Origin: Polytrichum commune
Taxonomy: Eukaryota > Streptophyta > Polytrichopsida > Polytrichales > Polytrichaceae
Reading direction: 5' to 3'
Length of the DNA: 64,000 bases
Assembly: GCA_950295325.1 (NCBI GenBank)
Contig: OX485803.1
Location: 49,801,554-49,865,553 of the forward strand
A program made the position numbers and the translations under genes. The notes below the pieces were generated by a model. The model searched no databases. It saw nothing but the letters and a program-made list of their open reading frames with translations, and had not been told where the DNA came from. Positions 60,124 to 64,000 of the stretch are shown here, in pieces (within the stretch, counting starts at the first letter, position 1; every line of letters starts with the position of its first letter).

Positions 60124-62564
60124 TTAATATATAGTGTAGTAAGTGTTCACGGATCTTGAGAGATGTGAACATAGAGTCCTTAGTAATCATCGTCAATGTT
60201 ACATAGAAAATCCACTACAATTTGCAATAATTTTTTTTGTCATTCTTCTTCCAAAATATGATGTTTTTCCTCATATCATCTCTAAACTCTTATATTAACT
60301 CTTGTTCATTCCACATCATACTATAAATATGCTCATCACATCTAAATAAGTCCAACCACAACCTACAAATTCTTCATTCACGATGCGAATGCTTATTTCA
60401 AAAGCTTGATAATGCACACATGGAGTTCAGCAAGTCAATTGAGGACATCCATCAACCCTATGGAAGTGATCTTGTAATCAATATTAGCCACTCTTTCTTT
60501 CTTCACACAGTGCTTATTATCTCACCTGACCAGCTTCAATCATGGAAAGTGAATGATGGTTATTGTGGTTATATGAGAAAGGCTTCAACTTCTACAAATT
60601 AGCAAATAACATGTCCAACTAACAATTTTTCATTTGGGATTTGCACACTCAGGGCCACTTCACACACGAGACCATGAGCCCGTGACCATTACACCTCAAG
60701 CACTCTCATTGGTGGAAAAAGCGGAGCCGGTCCAAGTTCGCTACTTCACACTACGCTTGAGGGACCAATGGAGTGAGTATGTGAATGCAAGGTGGATGTA
60801 AGGTCTACATGGATTCCTACATGGCATCAAATGGATCATGTTTCATGGTCACTTGGACTGTTTTCAAACAACGCTTGTTGGAGGTAGGCCTAACATAAAA
60901 CCACTGGGAGACCATGGCACTCCGAACGCTCACAACTGTTGGTTTGTTCTATTTTATCAAGTGTGAGGACCCGCATGGATGGACATTCGTTGAAATAACA
61001 TTTGGTTGAGGGCCCGGTCGCATGTAACTTCACATTACACTTGAGGGTATGTGACCACACTACATGAGTTTGGAGGTGTGTTGGGATGGCCTTGGGACAC
61101 TTTCTTTTGGGCTCTCACAATTTCATGGTCACGGCTCTTGGCTCGTGTGTGGAGTGACCCACACTTTACTTGGAATATGCATGAGTGACTGTAGTAAAAT
61201 CCTAAGCAACTATTATTGGTTGTTAACAAACTTGAGGAATCCACTTCTTTGTAATCCAACTTCAAAAAATGTTGAAGTAATTCACTTCTCCATACACCGG
61301 GCATTGTTACAACGGGCCCCATTAGGGCATAGAATTATGAATATGTTAAATGGAAATGAAATGAACATGCCATCAAGAATTTGTGACACCACATTCTCTC
61401 CCATGAACATAATATCACTTGTGGATTATTAGACTTTCCACCCCTCAACCGCCTTGTGAAAAGTTACGGGTTTTATAAAGTGGTAGGTTGAAGGTTTAGC
61501 TACGGACCCCCTTAAAATATGTCACCTATTTAAAGAAGGTGGCACCAAGATGACATTAGTATTTGAGTTCCGCTCTCCCATGGAAACACAACCCTTAGGG
61601 AGTAACATAGTTTTAATGCAGATGAGACATCGAGACTCTAGAGAATGGGGATGTTCGCATGTGTGCAATTCAAACTTCTTTTTCTATAACATGTTTGAGA
61701 GGCAAGAAAATTGCTATAGCACTCCCTTTATATTGCATTTAAAGTCTCTCTAACAACTACAATTACTTTCATTGAAAGTCATGACGGTAGAGAGTTATAT
61801 GACAAACTGCCCACCTAAAACCAACACCAATGCTCATGGCACACCCCCTACTCCCATACCCGGAACACATCTTAAACCATCCAAATGTCTTTGATGCAAA
61901 TCAGGTCAGATGTGGGCAACAAGTAGGGTTGGTTTAAGCGGAAGTGAGATTGGATTTGAGCAAGTGTCACGCCATTTTTGGGAGCCCTTTTGCATTGGGA
62001 AAAGTGAGGTCTAGGAACGGATTTAGAGATATGTTGCTTCAAAAAAACTTAGCATATTCATATGACGTCAAATTTATTTTATTTTCGTTTCTACTATGTC
62101 TACGCCAATCATGTATGCCACTAATTCAAATGGGACTCCAAAAAATAAGCTAAATTGCCTAAGTGTTGATTTAAACACCCTCTACCTTAAACCAATAAAG
62201 AACATCCTTATTTTTCCAAACTCCCCATAGAAGGCCTCGTGTATAAGTCACCACATAATGGCTTGGGATTTGTGGCATCTATGTAAAATCATACATTATG
62301 GCTCCAAAAAAAGAAAAAAGGGGGCCCCTAAATTGGGCCTTTAATCCTAATTCTAGAATGAAATTATCTTAAAAAATCAATTACATGTTATAATATATTT
62401 TATTGCATTTTCACCTTCGCAATGGGATGGGTTTACATAGACACCACGAATCCTTGCCCCACAAAAATTCAAAATACTAAAACTATTTTTATCTCATGGA
62501 CTTGATTATGGACACTGTGATTATTACTTCAAAGTATTCTATGCCTGATTGTTATATATGATAA
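60124..62564. other. gene-free stretch
   Basis: Short frames only, including 61064-61432 (plus, 122 codons), which is not recognised. At about 62158-62185 'gtgttgatttaaacaccctc' followed by 'tacctta' matches the right end of the 720-bp MITE nested at 16111-16830. A left end was not identified. Confidence 0.35.
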
Positions 62565-62665
62565 CTACATTAAATATTTGTAATTAGTGTCACATGGTAT
62601 TTTATGAAACTGTGGCAAATTTTCTAATGACACTTCTTATGAATAACTTTACAAGTATTGTCATC
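62565..62665. repeat. partial copy of MITE family B
   Basis: 'ctacattaaatatttgtaat' followed by 'tagtgtcacatggt', 'attttatg' and 'tgacacttcttatgaataa' matches the left third of the elements at 56971 and 59747. The remainder is lost or too diverged. Confidence 0.55.
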
Positions 62666-64000
62666 CTAACCTTTAGGTCTAGTGTGACACATGTCAAATG
62701 AGTCATGTCAAAAACACCCCTTGTTTCCTGCAAGTGAGGGTTGATTGTATGATCGAAGTGCTAAGATAGATATGTCTATTCAAGCACTAGCCTTGATCAA
62801 ACAACTACTTCTAGGTGCAAAATACTTGTACATTCACCTAAAACAACCGTTTGAAATATATTTCTAAGGATTGATATGACAACCCATCGGTTGGTATAGG
62901 CAAGAAGTCAATGCTTACCACTTGTTCAACACTAGCGACGTTAGGTAAAACTAAAAGATCGCATTTATACCCCATGTTTGCTCTTTAGAAAAATTATTAC
63001 AAATTAAGGTTTAGTTGGATTTTATCTCATTATCATGAGATTGGATATACACACACACACACACACAAGATATGCTATTAGACTAGATTTACAACCAAGA
63101 TTTATTGCACATCAAAAGAGACCAAACATCCTGAAAGCAACTGTAAGAAACTTGCCCGCGTTATGTAGAAACAAGATGAAGTGGTATTCCAGGCTTTGTT
63201 CTAACTTGTTACAATTAAACAAAGAAAAACACACATGTCGTAAGGCATATACCTAAAGGACATAAATAGGTAACTCCAAAGACACCACCAAAGGGGGAGG
63301 GGAGGGGGGGAGGGGGTCTTGGGATCCTCCCACGCCTTTCATGGCTACCAATCCAACGAGTGTTGTGTTTGCCTCCATCGTGCGGCAATTGGACTACCTA
63401 AAACCTAATGCCACAAGTGGCTCGAATTCGGCAACTTGAGACGGGTGTGAGAATATAACCCACTTTATAAGCTCACCAATCCTAGTGGGCCCATGGGGTG
63501 GGTGCCATTGAATATCCTAGTCGGCTATGCATGCATGGACATCTTGGCCATTAGAGGATGACATCATGGATGATGATAAGTTTAAGACGAGCATGGCACG
63601 TGAGGCTCCATGTTGATGGCTTGTCATTACCATTGTCTTGTGTCTTATGTCCTAGGTCACGGTGTTGTCGGCATAACGGCCGCACGTCCTCTTCCCCTTT
63701 CTATGTTACATATGGTTCTCAACAAAATGTAGTTACATGCTTGATTTCTACTCGTAGAGTAGGTCGGGCTAGTGAAAGACCGAAAAAAATAAAAAATAAA
63801 AACTCTCGTGGGACTCGTCAAACCTATATGGGTAAAAATAATAGGTAACCATCCCCATGCCCACACATAGCTCATGGCCGATGCAAAGATAGGTCAACGA
63901 AAGGTGGAGTTTACCACCGAATTTTACCTCCGGAAAATGGCTCCAACTATTTCAATTGATGATGCTTCCTTCGGTTTTGTTCGGTTCTCATAACAAACAC
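62666..64000. other. gene-free stretch at the window end
   Basis: Holds an (AC)n run at 63049-63067 and a run of four G-tracts at 63293-63316. The plus-strand frame at 63558-63848 (96 codons) has a Lys/Arg-rich tail and is not recognised. No gene can be supported. Confidence 0.35.

Overview
The window reads as nuclear DNA of a land plant. It is AT-rich and gene-poor, with spliced genes and GT-AG introns, plant-specific protein families (a GIL1/IRKI-type protein and two VQ-motif proteins) and many decayed transposable elements. Both VQ genes carry an intron. Most flowering-plant VQ genes lack one, whereas introns are more often reported in moss VQ genes, so a non-flowering plant is a reasonable guess, but the sequence alone does not fix the species.

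Only three genes can be called with confidence. At 2.2-4.6 kb (+) is a single-exon gene for a 786-residue coiled-coil protein with a GIL1/IRKI-type C-terminal domain. At 28.7-30.3 kb (-) and 36.7-38.6 kb (-) lie two tandem paralogues for VQ-motif transcriptional cofactors of the MKS1-like kind. Each has two exons and one phase-1 intron at the same place, and both proteins end in the same 13 residues. The downstream paralogue has a TATA-like box and a CT/CA-rich leader about 1.2 kb upstream of its start codon.

Most of the rest is transposon debris. From 6.9 to 8.8 kb (-) is a decayed element ORF with a GHTHxDID motif. At 9.5-10.1 and 20.6-21.2 kb are two copies of a TIR element; the first has a perfect 8-bp target duplication. 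From 12.2 to 17.4 kb (+) a decayed hAT-like transposase gene (TTF-type zinc finger plus hAT dimerisation region) is split by two solo-LTR-like insertions, and the second of these is itself split by a 720-bp MITE. At 42.8-43.4 kb is a pogo-like deletion derivative. Several short MITE families sit at 0.7, 23.8, 34.3, 40.9, 45.1, 47.8, 57.0, 57.4, 59.7 and 62.6 kb.

The remaining long stretches (4.6-6.9, 17.4-20.6, 25-28.7, 31-36.6, 47.9-56.9 and 60-64 kb) contain only short, unsupported ORFs, microsatellites and G/C runs. No tRNA, rRNA, CRISPR array or bacterial-type operon was seen. The candidates most worth following up are the tandem VQ pair with its private C-terminal motif, the internally duplicated coiled coil of the GIL1/IRKI-like protein, the TIR element whose two copies carry matched TIR changes and unrelated cores, and the nested-insertion record in the hAT locus.
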